Shown piece by piece: positions 42,961 to 50,678 of a stretch of DNA of 64,000 bases (positions are counted from its first letter, which is position 1; every line of letters starts with the position of its first letter). The stretch lies in assembly GCA_025210795.1 (NCBI GenBank), contig JAOAQZ010000020.1, positions 368,638 through 432,637 on the forward strand. The letters are read 5' to 3'. The stretch comes from Cohaesibacter sp. (GTDB lineage: Bacteria > Pseudomonadota > Alphaproteobacteria > Rhizobiales > Cohaesibacteraceae). Position numbers and translations under genes: made by a program. The notes under the pieces are model-generated. The model did not search any database. It was given only the letters and a program-made list of their open reading frames with translations, and was not told where the DNA came from.

Positions 42961-44202
42961 TCAATCTCCATCACCTTGTATTGCGGCAACCTCTTCCGCA
43001 ATTCGCCTAAATACCTCATCGGTCTGTTCACTGTATTCCCTCTGGGCTTCAAGCAAATGATGAGCATAGCGCATCGTTGTCTGGGCAGATTTGTGACCGA
43101 GCAGTGATCCTGCTTGGGATAGTGATTGTCCTGCCATCACGGAGTGCGATGCAAAGGTATGGCGCAGGCTATGGAGTGTCGCAGTCCCATCAATTTCGGC
43201 GCTCTGCCGAATACGATACCAAGGCCTCGTCAAAGCAATGGGTCTACCTTCAACACTGCTCTCAAGGACAAGACCGCGCTTTTTGCCATCCCCAAGCTGC
43301 TTTAGCACATCCAAGGCCAAACTGTTCAATGGGACCAATCTAGAGCCAGTCTTACTATCGGATAGGAAAATCGTTCCTTGAATAAGATCCACGTGCTGCC
43401 AGTCCAAATTGACGATCTCGCTGACACGCAGTCCAGTAAAAAGAAGTAGTCGGATGCCGGCTGTCGCTGATGGCAGCTCTTCCACCTTGTCGTCGGCCTG
43501 ATCCAATGCCTTTAGAAGGCTGGCGATTTCAACCTCACTCAGAAATCTGTCTTTCTTGTTTTCCTTGAATTTCTTGATGCCTTGAACAGGATTATCTTTG
43601 CGCAGCTCCCAATCGACAGCACAAGCAAACATCTTGGACAGTAGCGCCAGAACGCGATTGGCAATGCCCTCGCCACCACGGACCAACCGACGCCCTCGCG
43701 GCTTGGCTGGAAGCTTTCTGGCGGTTTTGCCCTCTCGAATATCAAGCTTCAGCTTCTCAATATCAGCTCGAGAGACATCCTGAACCTTCATGGTACCTAT
43801 CAAAGGGACAACATGATTTTCAATATTGGCCTTATCAGTTGCGATACTCCGGGGCTTTTTATGGATCTCCGCATAGTCGGTGATGTAGCGTTTCGCAAGT
43901 GCCTCGACAGTTTCCGCTTTCCTGTTGCTCTGCTTGATTGCACTTACATCTTTTCCAAGAGCGACTTCAGCCAGCATTTTCCTGGCAATTTGGCGAGCCT
44001 GATCTACGGTCAAGGCTCCATGTTTACCAATTGAAGGTCGCCGTTGCTGGCCACTCGCAGTTCGATAATAAACAAAGTATGAGAGAGTGCCTTTGGGAGT
44101 AATTTTAACCCCAAACCCGCGCACCTCACTGTCCCAAACAATTCTATCTTTGTCGCTAGGCTCTAGCGCCTCAACCAGTCTTTTCGTCAATTTTTCGGTC
44201 AT
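42961..44202 (-). CDS. Tyrosine-type integrase of the island
   Basis: The 413-residue protein has the N-terminal DUF4102/arm-binding domain (DSEVRGFGVKITPKGTLSYF), a core-binding domain (about 100-200) and a catalytic domain. The Arg is in FTGLRVSEI (about 257), the His-x-x-Arg box in LHSLRHTFAS (about 341), the second His in LLGHKSAQTT and the nucleophile Tyr in MRYAHHL (about 378). It catalyses recombination between tRNA-Phe and the element. It starts 170 bp inside attR and reads away from it. Confidence 0.95.
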   Translation of the reverse strand: MTEKLTKRLVEALEPSDKDRIVWDSEVRGFGVKITPKGTLSYFVYYRTASGQQRRPSIGKHGALTVDQARQIARKMLAEVALGKDVSAIKQSNRKAETVEALAKRYITDYAEIHKKPRSIATDKANIENHVVPLIGTMKVQDVSRADIEKLKLDIREGKTARKLPAKPRGRRLVRGGEGIANRVLALLSKMFACAVDWELRKDNPVQGIKKFKENKKDRFLSEVEIASLLKALDQADDKVEELPSATAGIRLLLFTGLRVSEIVNLDWQHVDLIQGTIFLSDSKTGSRLVPLNSLALDVLKQLGDGKKRGLVLESSVEGRPIALTRPWYRIRQSAEIDGTATLHSLRHTFASHSVMAGQSLSQAGSLLGHKSAQTTMRYAHHLLEAQREYSEQTDEVFRRIAEEVAAIQGDGD

Positions 44203-44224
44203 TTTACTACCTGAAACGTTCTAG

Positions 44225-44240
44225 GTAGCAAATAGGTAGC
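44225..44240 (+). repeat. 16-bp arm-type repeat between the integrase start and attR
   Basis: GTAGCAAATAGGTAGC is identical to 22215-22230 near attL and differs by one base from 44483-44498 outside attR. Position and number suggest binding sites for the integrase arm domain. Confidence 0.6.
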
Positions 44241-44371
44241 AAAAAATCGGGAAATATGCAAAACCATAGGGAACTATAAAATCGCGAGTTTATGCGATTT
44301 TTAGCTGATAAATCAGCTATTTTATCAGAAATTTGGGATCATCTGCGTCTTTGATTGTTGCTGTTGTTAAT

Positions 44372-44425
44372 GATTGAAAATCCGCGTGTCGGTGGTTCGA
44401 ATCCGCCTCCGGGCACCATTTTTTC
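44372..44425 (+). repeat. attR: right 54-bp direct repeat
   Basis: It is identical to 22102-22155, the tRNA-Phe 3' end. The 5' half of the tRNA is absent here, so it is an attachment repeat and not a second tRNA gene. Confidence 0.95.
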
Positions 44426-44510
44426 CAAAGTCAAAATGCTGTAGCTCGAGAACTTGAACTTGTTTTCAAGTTGATTTTTCAAGTAGCAAATTGGTAGCTG
44501 TGGCGCGGCG
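44426..44510. repeat. Imperfect copy of the island's left arm outside attR
   Basis: 44470-44498 matches 22202-22230 at 27 of 29 positions and lies the same distance from the 54-bp core (45 versus 47 bp). A further match (TCAAAATG-TG-AGCT) lies closer in. This suggests a second, related element inserted earlier at the same tRNA. Confidence 0.6.
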
Positions 44511-44562
44511 CGATTTTTTGGACGCCTGGGCGAAATTTTCTGGACAAATCAACTCATTAAAT

Positions 44563-44588
44563 AGCCCGCTCTTGGTGGGCTGTTTTGT
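44563..44588 (+). terminator. Terminator-like hairpin right of attR
   Basis: AGCCC (44563-44567) pairs with GGGCT (44577-44581) and is followed by GTTTTGT. The remaining bases to 44867 are AT-rich and show no gene. Confidence 0.5.
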
Positions 44589-44867
44589 ATTGTTTTAATG
44601 TTTATTTTAAATGGCTTTTAATGCGCTTTGATGAATTGCTTTCATAGCTGCTTGTGCGATTGATTTTTTTCACAGTTCTGCTCCTTTGTTTCTGGTTACA
44701 CACATGGAGCAGATAAACCTCATTGCCAGAAGATTGCATTGCTTGGTTAGGCTGCCTTCTGCAATGTCTGGTATGCGGACAATACTGACTTTCAGATCTC
44801 CAATAAGCGGTTTAGGATTGGTCGATCAACGGTTAGCCGACATGTTAATCGGCAAATCGATATTTCC

Positions 44868-45512
44868 GTGAGCTTCTTGTACCGAGATTTAGCGAAAAAG
44901 AGGTTCGGTGTAGCCATGTGCATCAATACAAACGATCTACCAGAAGGCTATGACTTCGTCCATGTCCCACTCAGTTTTACGCAAGAGCGATATGTGAGTG
45001 TATTTGCAGAAAAGAACAATAAGACGTTGGCGGAAACACTTAAACACAGCCGATACGCTAAATTCGAACCTGTTGTTTTGGAAAGATACGCAGACTATCT
45101 GAACCAACCACTCGGCCAGTTGCTTTTGGAGGTAAAGCAACTGGGGGACACTTTTTATCGAAGTTTTCTCAATAAATACGGCGACCTTGAGTATTCAAAT
45201 TTCTCGATATCGGATGCAGAATTCTTCCAACTACGGGGCATTTATGCCTATCACGATGGCTATAATCTAAAATATATTGGTCGCTGCCTAGATCAGATGA
45301 AAAAGCGCATCAATCAAGGCTATGGCAAAATCCATCCGAAAAACTGTTATCTCGACGGGCAAGCGACAAATTGCCACCTGAACTCAAAGATAACATCACA
45401 CAAAGGTGCAGTATCTTTGTGGCTTTGTAAGATGGATGATTTGGATGGGATCAAGGAGATTGAGGGCAGGCTAATTCAAGAAAATGATCCGCCCTGGAAT
45501 CTTCGGCGTTGA
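44868..45512 (+). CDS. GIY-YIG nuclease family protein
   Basis: The 214-residue protein carries a C-terminal GIY-YIG domain: RGIYAYHDGY (GIY at 124-126), LKYIGRC (136-140), then KKRINQGYGKIHPKNC and the late EIEGRLIQEN with a candidate metal-binding Glu. It resembles Eco29kI-like restriction nucleases and related stand-alone nucleases. The GTG start at 44868 is uncertain; an ATG at 44916 would shorten it by 16 residues. It lies in the remnant element right of attR next to a broken methylase, so it may be the survivor of a restriction-modification pair. Confidence 0.7.
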   Translation: MSFLYRDLAKKRFGVAMCINTNDLPEGYDFVHVPLSFTQERYVSVFAEKNNKTLAETLKHSRYAKFEPVVLERYADYLNQPLGQLLLEVKQLGDTFYRSFLNKYGDLEYSNFSISDAEFFQLRGIYAYHDGYNLKYIGRCLDQMKKRINQGYGKIHPKNCYLDGQATNCHLNSKITSHKGAVSLWLCKMDDLDGIKEIEGRLIQENDPPWNLRR

Positions 45513-45621
45513 GGAGGTTGGCTCTACATGTCAACCAGTTAAATCTGAAAAGGCAACAATGGGCACCAACTTGACATTCGCAGCCATTGCGACATCAAGT
45601 TGGAGACCTTATCGATAGTGA

Positions 45622-45818
45622 TCAATTCCCGATCACCAGCTCACGAGCCTTCTTCGGGCTTTTGCTATTGGCCGTGTAATTCAGGCTCACCTCTTCGATA
45701 TCAAAGCCTGAGGAAATCTCGCGGTTTTCAGGAGCATCATTGATGAAGAAGAGGAAGTGGCCTTTGATATCCTTGAGTTGATCAGCTAGCTTTTGGAAGT
45801 CTTCTGTGCCAAAGATGC
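45622..45818 (-). pseudogene. Truncated DNA adenine methylase (C-terminal remnant)
   Basis: In the minus frame ending at 45622 about 65 codons encode IFGTEDFQKLADQLKDIKGH, then FLFFINDAPENREISSGFDI and a terminal KKARELVIGN. This matches the C-terminus of D12-class (Dam-like) DNA N6-adenine methylases common on phages and islands. The N-terminal catalytic part is missing; the upstream sequence is the end of torT. It is a relic left when an element was lost or inserted here. Confidence 0.7.
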
Positions 45819-45822
45819 AATG

Positions 45823-46887
45823 CTAACGAGAGATAACTGCCCATTTGTCATCCGGGATTTGATTGGGTGTCGCTACCTCGATTTTCGGACCCAGTTGCTC
45901 AAACTGCATCTGGCCTTCAAGCAGTCTGATGGCCTGTTCAACAGCCAACCAGCCCTGAAGGACTGCATAATCGACAGTGGCTGCGCGAATTTTCCCAGAT
46001 CTCAAGCCTCGCTTCACAGCAAGCGAATAATAGGTGGAATAAATTTGTGGCTTGGTCGGACATGGTATGAGGCGCACCAAGGACATTGCCGCTTCTGCTG
46101 CCGGGGCGCTGCCAACAATGATATGATTGGGTGCGCAAGCAGCGACTGCCTTTTCTACCTGTAGAAATTGGTTGTGATAGTCGCTATCGGCCTCCAGCGA
46201 GAGGCCAAAACGGATCCGGCTAGAGGTAAGGCCGCGACGCAGGCCTGCTTCTAGAATGGGTGCCCAACCCGATTCAGACGGTCCGGACACAAGGGACAAA
46301 CGATAGATCTCATCCGTATCTTGTGGCAGGTCTTTGACGATTTGATGTCCTAGCAACTCTCCCATTTTCTCCCAGGAGACCGCCACCTTCGATGATAGCT
46401 CCGGCGCGTGGAGCTCGTTGATAAATGCAATGACAGGGATAGAGGATGCCACGTCCTTAATGGTTGCGAGCAGTGCAGAATTATCTGCGCTAACGGCTCC
46501 GAGAACAATCGCATCATGGTCTTCTTCGGCACATTGCTGGATCTGCCTAATCTGGCGATCTAGCTGTAAATATCCCCCTGCCTCATGCCAGGTAAATGAT
46601 ACACCAAGAGCCTTTGCTCTGTGTTCGAACCCGGAATGTACGCTGATCCAATATTCATCTTTCATGTGCGGAACCAGCACACAGAGGGACCAGTCTTTGA
46701 CTGCCTTGTGTAATGGAGCGATGCTCACTTCACTGGTCGGTGAAGAAAAATCAAAAGGCTTCTGATGTGCCTCTATGGTCACATCAATCTCGTCAGCCTT
46801 GCTGCTTGGAGAAAATACCGATAGCAGCATCATGGTGATTGCGATAACGGTGATCCAGTGGCAAAATTGATGACAAGTCTTTGACAT
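45823..46887 (-). CDS. torT: Periplasmic TMAO-sensing protein TorT
   Basis: The 354-residue periplasmic-binding protein (type 1 fold) has a signal peptide (about 1-30) and the typical stretch VLVPHMKDEYWISVHSGFEHRAKALGVSF. With TMAO bound it signals to the TorS sensor domain. It diverges from torS with an 17-bp gap from the ATG at 46887; a longer frame from 46944 would overlap torS. The last codons abut the methylase remnant, and the stop is intact, so the gene is probably functional. Confidence 0.88.
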   Translation of the reverse strand: MSKTCHQFCHWITVIAITMMLLSVFSPSSKADEIDVTIEAHQKPFDFSSPTSEVSIAPLHKAVKDWSLCVLVPHMKDEYWISVHSGFEHRAKALGVSFTWHEAGGYLQLDRQIRQIQQCAEEDHDAIVLGAVSADNSALLATIKDVASSIPVIAFINELHAPELSSKVAVSWEKMGELLGHQIVKDLPQDTDEIYRLSLVSGPSESGWAPILEAGLRRGLTSSRIRFGLSLEADSDYHNQFLQVEKAVAACAPNHIIVGSAPAAEAAMSLVRLIPCPTKPQIYSTYYSLAVKRGLRSGKIRAATVDYAVLQGWLAVEQAIRLLEGQMQFEQLGPKIEVATPNQIPDDKWAVISR

Positions 46888-46904
46888 AGATCTGTTGGGA
46901 GCCG

Positions 46905-49778
46905 GTGGTGAGATTTGATCGACAGATAAAACTGACCTTTTCAATACTGGCCGGGCTCTCTCTCCTCACGGCTATATTGGCGTTCAGTAGCATACTTTAC
47001 CTGAACCAGAGCTACCGAAACTTGATCGAGAACAATAGCCCCCTTGTTGCGTTCACATCTTCCCTAACCATATCTTCCGAGAAGGTAGCGCAGCTATCGC
47101 GCGAATTTTCACTGGCGCGCACCGACCTGGATTTGATCCCACTTGGCAGACAGCTGAATGGGGAAGTCGCACAGATCCAGAAAAATTTATCCAACCTTCC
47201 AGCTTCGGTCAAGAAAGGCCAGGAAAGCTCAGATGTTACCAGAGCTGCAAAGGATCTGATTGCTCAGACTCGCAAACTGATGGAAATCTCCGAACGCATT
47301 TCGTTCAATGAAGCCCAAGTGGAGCGATTGGGTGGAGATAGCTTTTCGCTACTTGCCAACTTGCGCAGCATTGGTGACAATTTGGTTTCCAATGCCCGGG
47401 TTGGCGTCTCGCTCAACATGACTTCGCTTTATAATGAGCAAAGCCAGAGCCAAAAGGAAATCAGCCTCGACAAGCTTGTTGACGAAGACTTCTTCTTGCT
47501 GGAGCGGATGACCGAGTTTAGACAATCCGCCATTGATCTCTCTGTCGTCATGCAGAATTTGTTGCGCTCGAAGGGTCAGAATGAACCAGCTATATTGATC
47601 CCCGAAATTGAGCAGCATTTAAACCGCATACAAGTGCGTGTCCCGTTGATTAAGGATGAAGATTGGTCCGATCAGGTAACGATGCTGGTCAATGGCTTGA
47701 AGACAAATCTTGGAGCAGAAGGATTTCCTGCTTTCTACGGTGACCTTTTCATCACGAGACTGGAGGCACTGGCTGCGAGTAAAGCGATCAGTGCAAGCTC
47801 GCAAAAATTGTCGGAACAAATTGCCCGGCTCAGTCTCCTGAATCAGATTGCAGCGACGGAACATCAGAATGAGGTCAGTGATCGCCTGAAATGGATCCTC
47901 TTCGGTTTCCTTGTTTTGACACTTGCTGTGATAGCGGGCGCAGCAACTATGTTTGTCTTTGCTAACCGCAGGATTGTCGCCCGCCTTGGCGAGATTGCAT
48001 CGGGCGTTGTCGCTCTGGCACGCAATGACTTTAGCCACAAAATCAACAGGCAAGGAGGTGACGATCTGGGACGCCTTGAGCGGGCCGTTGAAATCCTGCA
48101 TGGCAAGGTCAAAAGCAATCATGTGCTCAAGCTTGAACTTCAAACAGCCAAGGGTGAGCTTGAAGACAAGGTCGAGGAGAGAACCCGTCAGTTCCTGGAA
48201 CAGGCCAGAGAAAGCGATCTTGCACGGTTGCAAGCAGAGGAAGCAACCCACTCCAAGTCGGAATTTCTGGCAATCATTAGCCACGAAATCCGCACACCTC
48301 TGAATGGCGTTATCGGTATGCTGCGCTTGATCGAACAGGATGTGATGCCGCCGGTTGCCAAAAGACTGAAGATTGTTCGGCAGTCCGCACAAGATCTGCT
48401 GGCGATTGCTAATGATCTGCTCAACTATGAGCGGTTTCGCCAAGCGAGTGCCGATTTGGATGTCATTCACTTCAACACAATAAGTTTTATTGAGCAGATT
48501 GCAGATCTGGCAAGAGCGGATGCGGCTGAGAAAGGTTTGTCAGTTCATGTGCAAATCTCCCCCCTTCTGCCCAAAACGCTTAAGAGTGATGCAGCCAAGC
48601 TGCGTCAGATCCTGATCAATCTTCTATCCAACGCGGTTAAATATACCAATAATGGCCAAATCCGCCTGACGCTTGAACCACGTCTTTCCGATGATCAAAC
48701 GGAATTACTGGTGATTTTCACGGTCAAGGACAGCGGTATCGGTATCGAAGCTGATAAACTGGAACACATATTTGATGCCTATGAGCACAGCTCGGACGCC
48801 CATATGGGCAAACGCTATAGCGCTGGTTTGGGGCTGACTGTTTGCAGAAGACTGACCGATGTCATGTCCGGTATTCTGACGGTGGAGAGCCAACTAGGTG
48901 TTGGGTCGAGCTTCACGCTTATCATTCCCATGGAAGTGGGTGACCCGGCCCAGATTCCAGCCAATGCGGAAATTGTCAGCACCAAACGTCTTGGCTTGTC
49001 TGTTCTGCTGGTTGAAGATCATGAGATCAGCCGCATGGTTGCCAGAGCCTATCTGGACAAAATGGATTGCGATGTTGTTGAGGCCTCAGACGGCCAAAGC
49101 GCTCTTGATGCATTTGAAAATGGCAGATTTTCTGCAGTGTTGATGGATCTCGATTTACCTGATCTTACTGGCATGGAAGCCGCAAAACGCATGGTGTTAA
49201 AGGCTGGAGAAATGCAGCTGCCAATGCCAAGATTTGTCGCCGTGACCGCACACAAGCTGCGCAATCAGGACGCTCTTGAAGCGGCTCATATCAGCCATTT
49301 CGTGCAAAAGCCGATTGCCCCGTCGGATCTGTATGAAGCTCTAAGAGATTTAACCTCAGATGATCAGAATTTAGGCAATAACGATTTGCCTGAAAGCAGA
49401 ACAATGGCAAATCTTGCAAAGAGTGAAGAAAATGGTTCGATCCGGGAAAGCCTCAAGGCCGATCTGACCTATATGGGGCAAGAAAATGTCGCTGAGATTC
49501 TGCAGGAATTTATGCACAAAACACCTCAAGATCTTGCCGAATTGTATACGAGCCTGGAAAAGAAAGCGTATGAAAGTGCGGCGCATTTGGCCCATCGTCT
49601 CAAAGGTTCGATTGCCAATTATGGGTTTGTTGAAGGTATGGCTCTTCTGGAACGTCTCGAGACAGGGTTATTAGCTCAAGAGATTGATGGACTGGTCGCC
49701 GATCAATTGCCAGAGACGCTTGAAAAAGAGATGGACATTCTGAAAGAGATCGCCACTGAACTGGACCTTCTAGACTAG
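46905..49778 (+). CDS. torS: TMAO-responsive hybrid sensor kinase TorS
   Basis: The 957-residue protein has a membrane segment (about 10-32), a large periplasmic helical sensor, a second membrane segment (about 325-345) and a HAMP region. The kinase core has SEFLAIISHEIRTPLNGVIG (H460) and an ATPase domain. A receiver follows (LVEDHEISRM, with LMDLDLPDL near 748) and a C-terminal Hpt (HLAHRLKGS near 897). This His-Asp-His relay plan is that of TorS. It begins with GTG at 46905, with GGGAG upstream. It phosphorylates TorR when TMAO-TorT is sensed. Confidence 0.93.
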   Translation: MVRFDRQIKLTFSILAGLSLLTAILAFSSILYLNQSYRNLIENNSPLVAFTSSLTISSEKVAQLSREFSLARTDLDLIPLGRQLNGEVAQIQKNLSNLPASVKKGQESSDVTRAAKDLIAQTRKLMEISERISFNEAQVERLGGDSFSLLANLRSIGDNLVSNARVGVSLNMTSLYNEQSQSQKEISLDKLVDEDFFLLERMTEFRQSAIDLSVVMQNLLRSKGQNEPAILIPEIEQHLNRIQVRVPLIKDEDWSDQVTMLVNGLKTNLGAEGFPAFYGDLFITRLEALAASKAISASSQKLSEQIARLSLLNQIAATEHQNEVSDRLKWILFGFLVLTLAVIAGAATMFVFANRRIVARLGEIASGVVALARNDFSHKINRQGGDDLGRLERAVEILHGKVKSNHVLKLELQTAKGELEDKVEERTRQFLEQARESDLARLQAEEATHSKSEFLAIISHEIRTPLNGVIGMLRLIEQDVMPPVAKRLKIVRQSAQDLLAIANDLLNYERFRQASADLDVIHFNTISFIEQIADLARADAAEKGLSVHVQISPLLPKTLKSDAAKLRQILINLLSNAVKYTNNGQIRLTLEPRLSDDQTELLVIFTVKDSGIGIEADKLEHIFDAYEHSSDAHMGKRYSAGLGLTVCRRLTDVMSGILTVESQLGVGSSFTLIIPMEVGDPAQIPANAEIVSTKRLGLSVLLVEDHEISRMVARAYLDKMDCDVVEASDGQSALDAFENGRFSAVLMDLDLPDLTGMEAAKRMVLKAGEMQLPMPRFVAVTAHKLRNQDALEAAHISHFVQKPIAPSDLYEALRDLTSDDQNLGNNDLPESRTMANLAKSEENGSIRESLKADLTYMGQENVAEILQEFMHKTPQDLAELYTSLEKKAYESAAHLAHRLKGSIANYGFVEGMALLERLETGLLAQEIDGLVADQLPETLEKEMDILKEIATELDLLD

Positions 49779-49811
49779 GGTTCGACCCTAGGTCTTGTTC
49801 TGGGGTGGTAT

Positions 49812-50528
49812 CTATTCCTCTTCCTCGGGAACGAAGAGATAACCCTCTCCATGAATGGTGAGAATAATCTCCGGATCAGCAGGATTTTTTTCCAGCTTCC
49901 TCCGCACTCGCCCTATCAGAACATCAATGGTTCTGCTGTCCGAAGTGAATTGCCGATGTGTCACCAATTGCAACAAGCGCGTGCGAGAGAGCACCTGCTT
50001 TGGATGAGCTGTAAAAGCGCGCAGCAACTCGAACTCCCCTCGGGTGAGCGCCTCAGATTCTCCATTCTTGCGAACCAGCCTGCGACGCGCTGTGTCAAAG
50101 GTCAGATCGCCAATGATAACACTGGGCAAAGGCTGCATGGCCTGTACTTTGCGGCACAGGGCAACGCGATAGAGGGTGATTTTGACGCGCGCTAATAGCT
50201 CTCTTGGGTCAAAGGGTTTGGTGACATAGTCGTCAGCCCCCATTTCAAGCCCGATGATGCGATCAACCTGATCCGTGCGGCTGGTCAGCAGAATGATGCC
50301 AATATCCGAACGTGTCCTTTGTTCGCGCGTGATTTGCAGGCCGTCTTTGCCGACAAGATTGATATCCACCAGTAAAAGGTCCGGCTCATCTCTTTCAATC
50401 AGGCGCTCCATCTGGTCGGCATCTATGACTTCGCTGACGCGATATTTCTGCTCGCGCAGGAGCACTCCAAGACGCTTGCGCGTCACGGTATCGTCTTCAA
50501 CAACAATGATATGGGCCTGCTCCGTCAT
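49812..50528 (-). CDS. torR: TMAO response regulator TorR
   Basis: The 238-residue OmpR-family regulator has a receiver with the acidic pair E11/D12, phospho-acceptor D55 (LLLVDIN) and K-loop TKPFDP, and a C-terminal winged HTH (about 135-235, ending HGEGYLFVP). It activates torA. It is convergent with torS (33-bp gap) and divergent from torA, unlike E. coli, where torR is beside torT and separate from torS. Confidence 0.93.
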   Translation of the reverse strand: MTEQAHIIVVEDDTVTRKRLGVLLREQKYRVSEVIDADQMERLIERDEPDLLLVDINLVGKDGLQITREQRTRSDIGIILLTSRTDQVDRIIGLEMGADDYVTKPFDPRELLARVKITLYRVALCRKVQAMQPLPSVIIGDLTFDTARRRLVRKNGESEALTRGEFELLRAFTAHPKQVLSRTRLLQLVTHRQFTSDSRTIDVLIGRVRRKLEKNPADPEIILTIHGEGYLFVPEEEE

Positions 50529-50585
50529 GCCTTCAGTTTAGAGCAAACGAGCCGCAGGAAAAGGCCCATTTACATATTGTTACAA

Positions 50586-50628
50586 TTTTGAACCGTCTGT
50601 TTAAGCAGTTCGTGAGACCTGTTCAAAC
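50586..50628. promoter_or_regulatory. Candidate tor boxes upstream of torA
   Basis: CTGTTTAAGC (50597-50606) and CTGTTCAAAC (50619-50628) lie in direct orientation, and an inverted CGGTTCAAAA lies at 50586-50595. They resemble the E. coli tor box CTGTTCATAT. The centres are 11 and 22 bp apart, i.e. on one helix face, 50-90 bp before torA. TorR is the expected binder. Confidence 0.55.
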
Positions 50629-50678
50629 AGATCTGCGATTCTGATGCCAAGGACATTTCTGTTTCTTGGAGGATCACA

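Larger units (their letters stand above)
22102..44425. mobile_element. Genomic island in tRNA-Phe with HUH replication gene, integrase and metal-related cargo
   Basis: A 54-bp perfect direct repeat bounds about 22.3 kb. The right end holds a tyrosine integrase reading inward, with its start 170 bp from attR. The left end holds two excisionase-like HTH proteins and an HUH replication initiator. Between them lie hypothetical and candidate defence genes, a serine recombinase, and a large module of multicopper oxidases and c-type cytochromes. No conjugation genes or transposases were recognised, so it would need a helper or other route to move between cells. Confidence 0.9.

Noticed and set aside
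44372..44425. A second tRNA-Phe gene
   Set aside because: Only the 3' part is present; the acceptor 5' strand and D-arm are missing.
22102..44425. A prophage
   Set aside because: No capsid, tail, terminase or lysis genes are seen; only integrase, excisionase-like and Rep genes.
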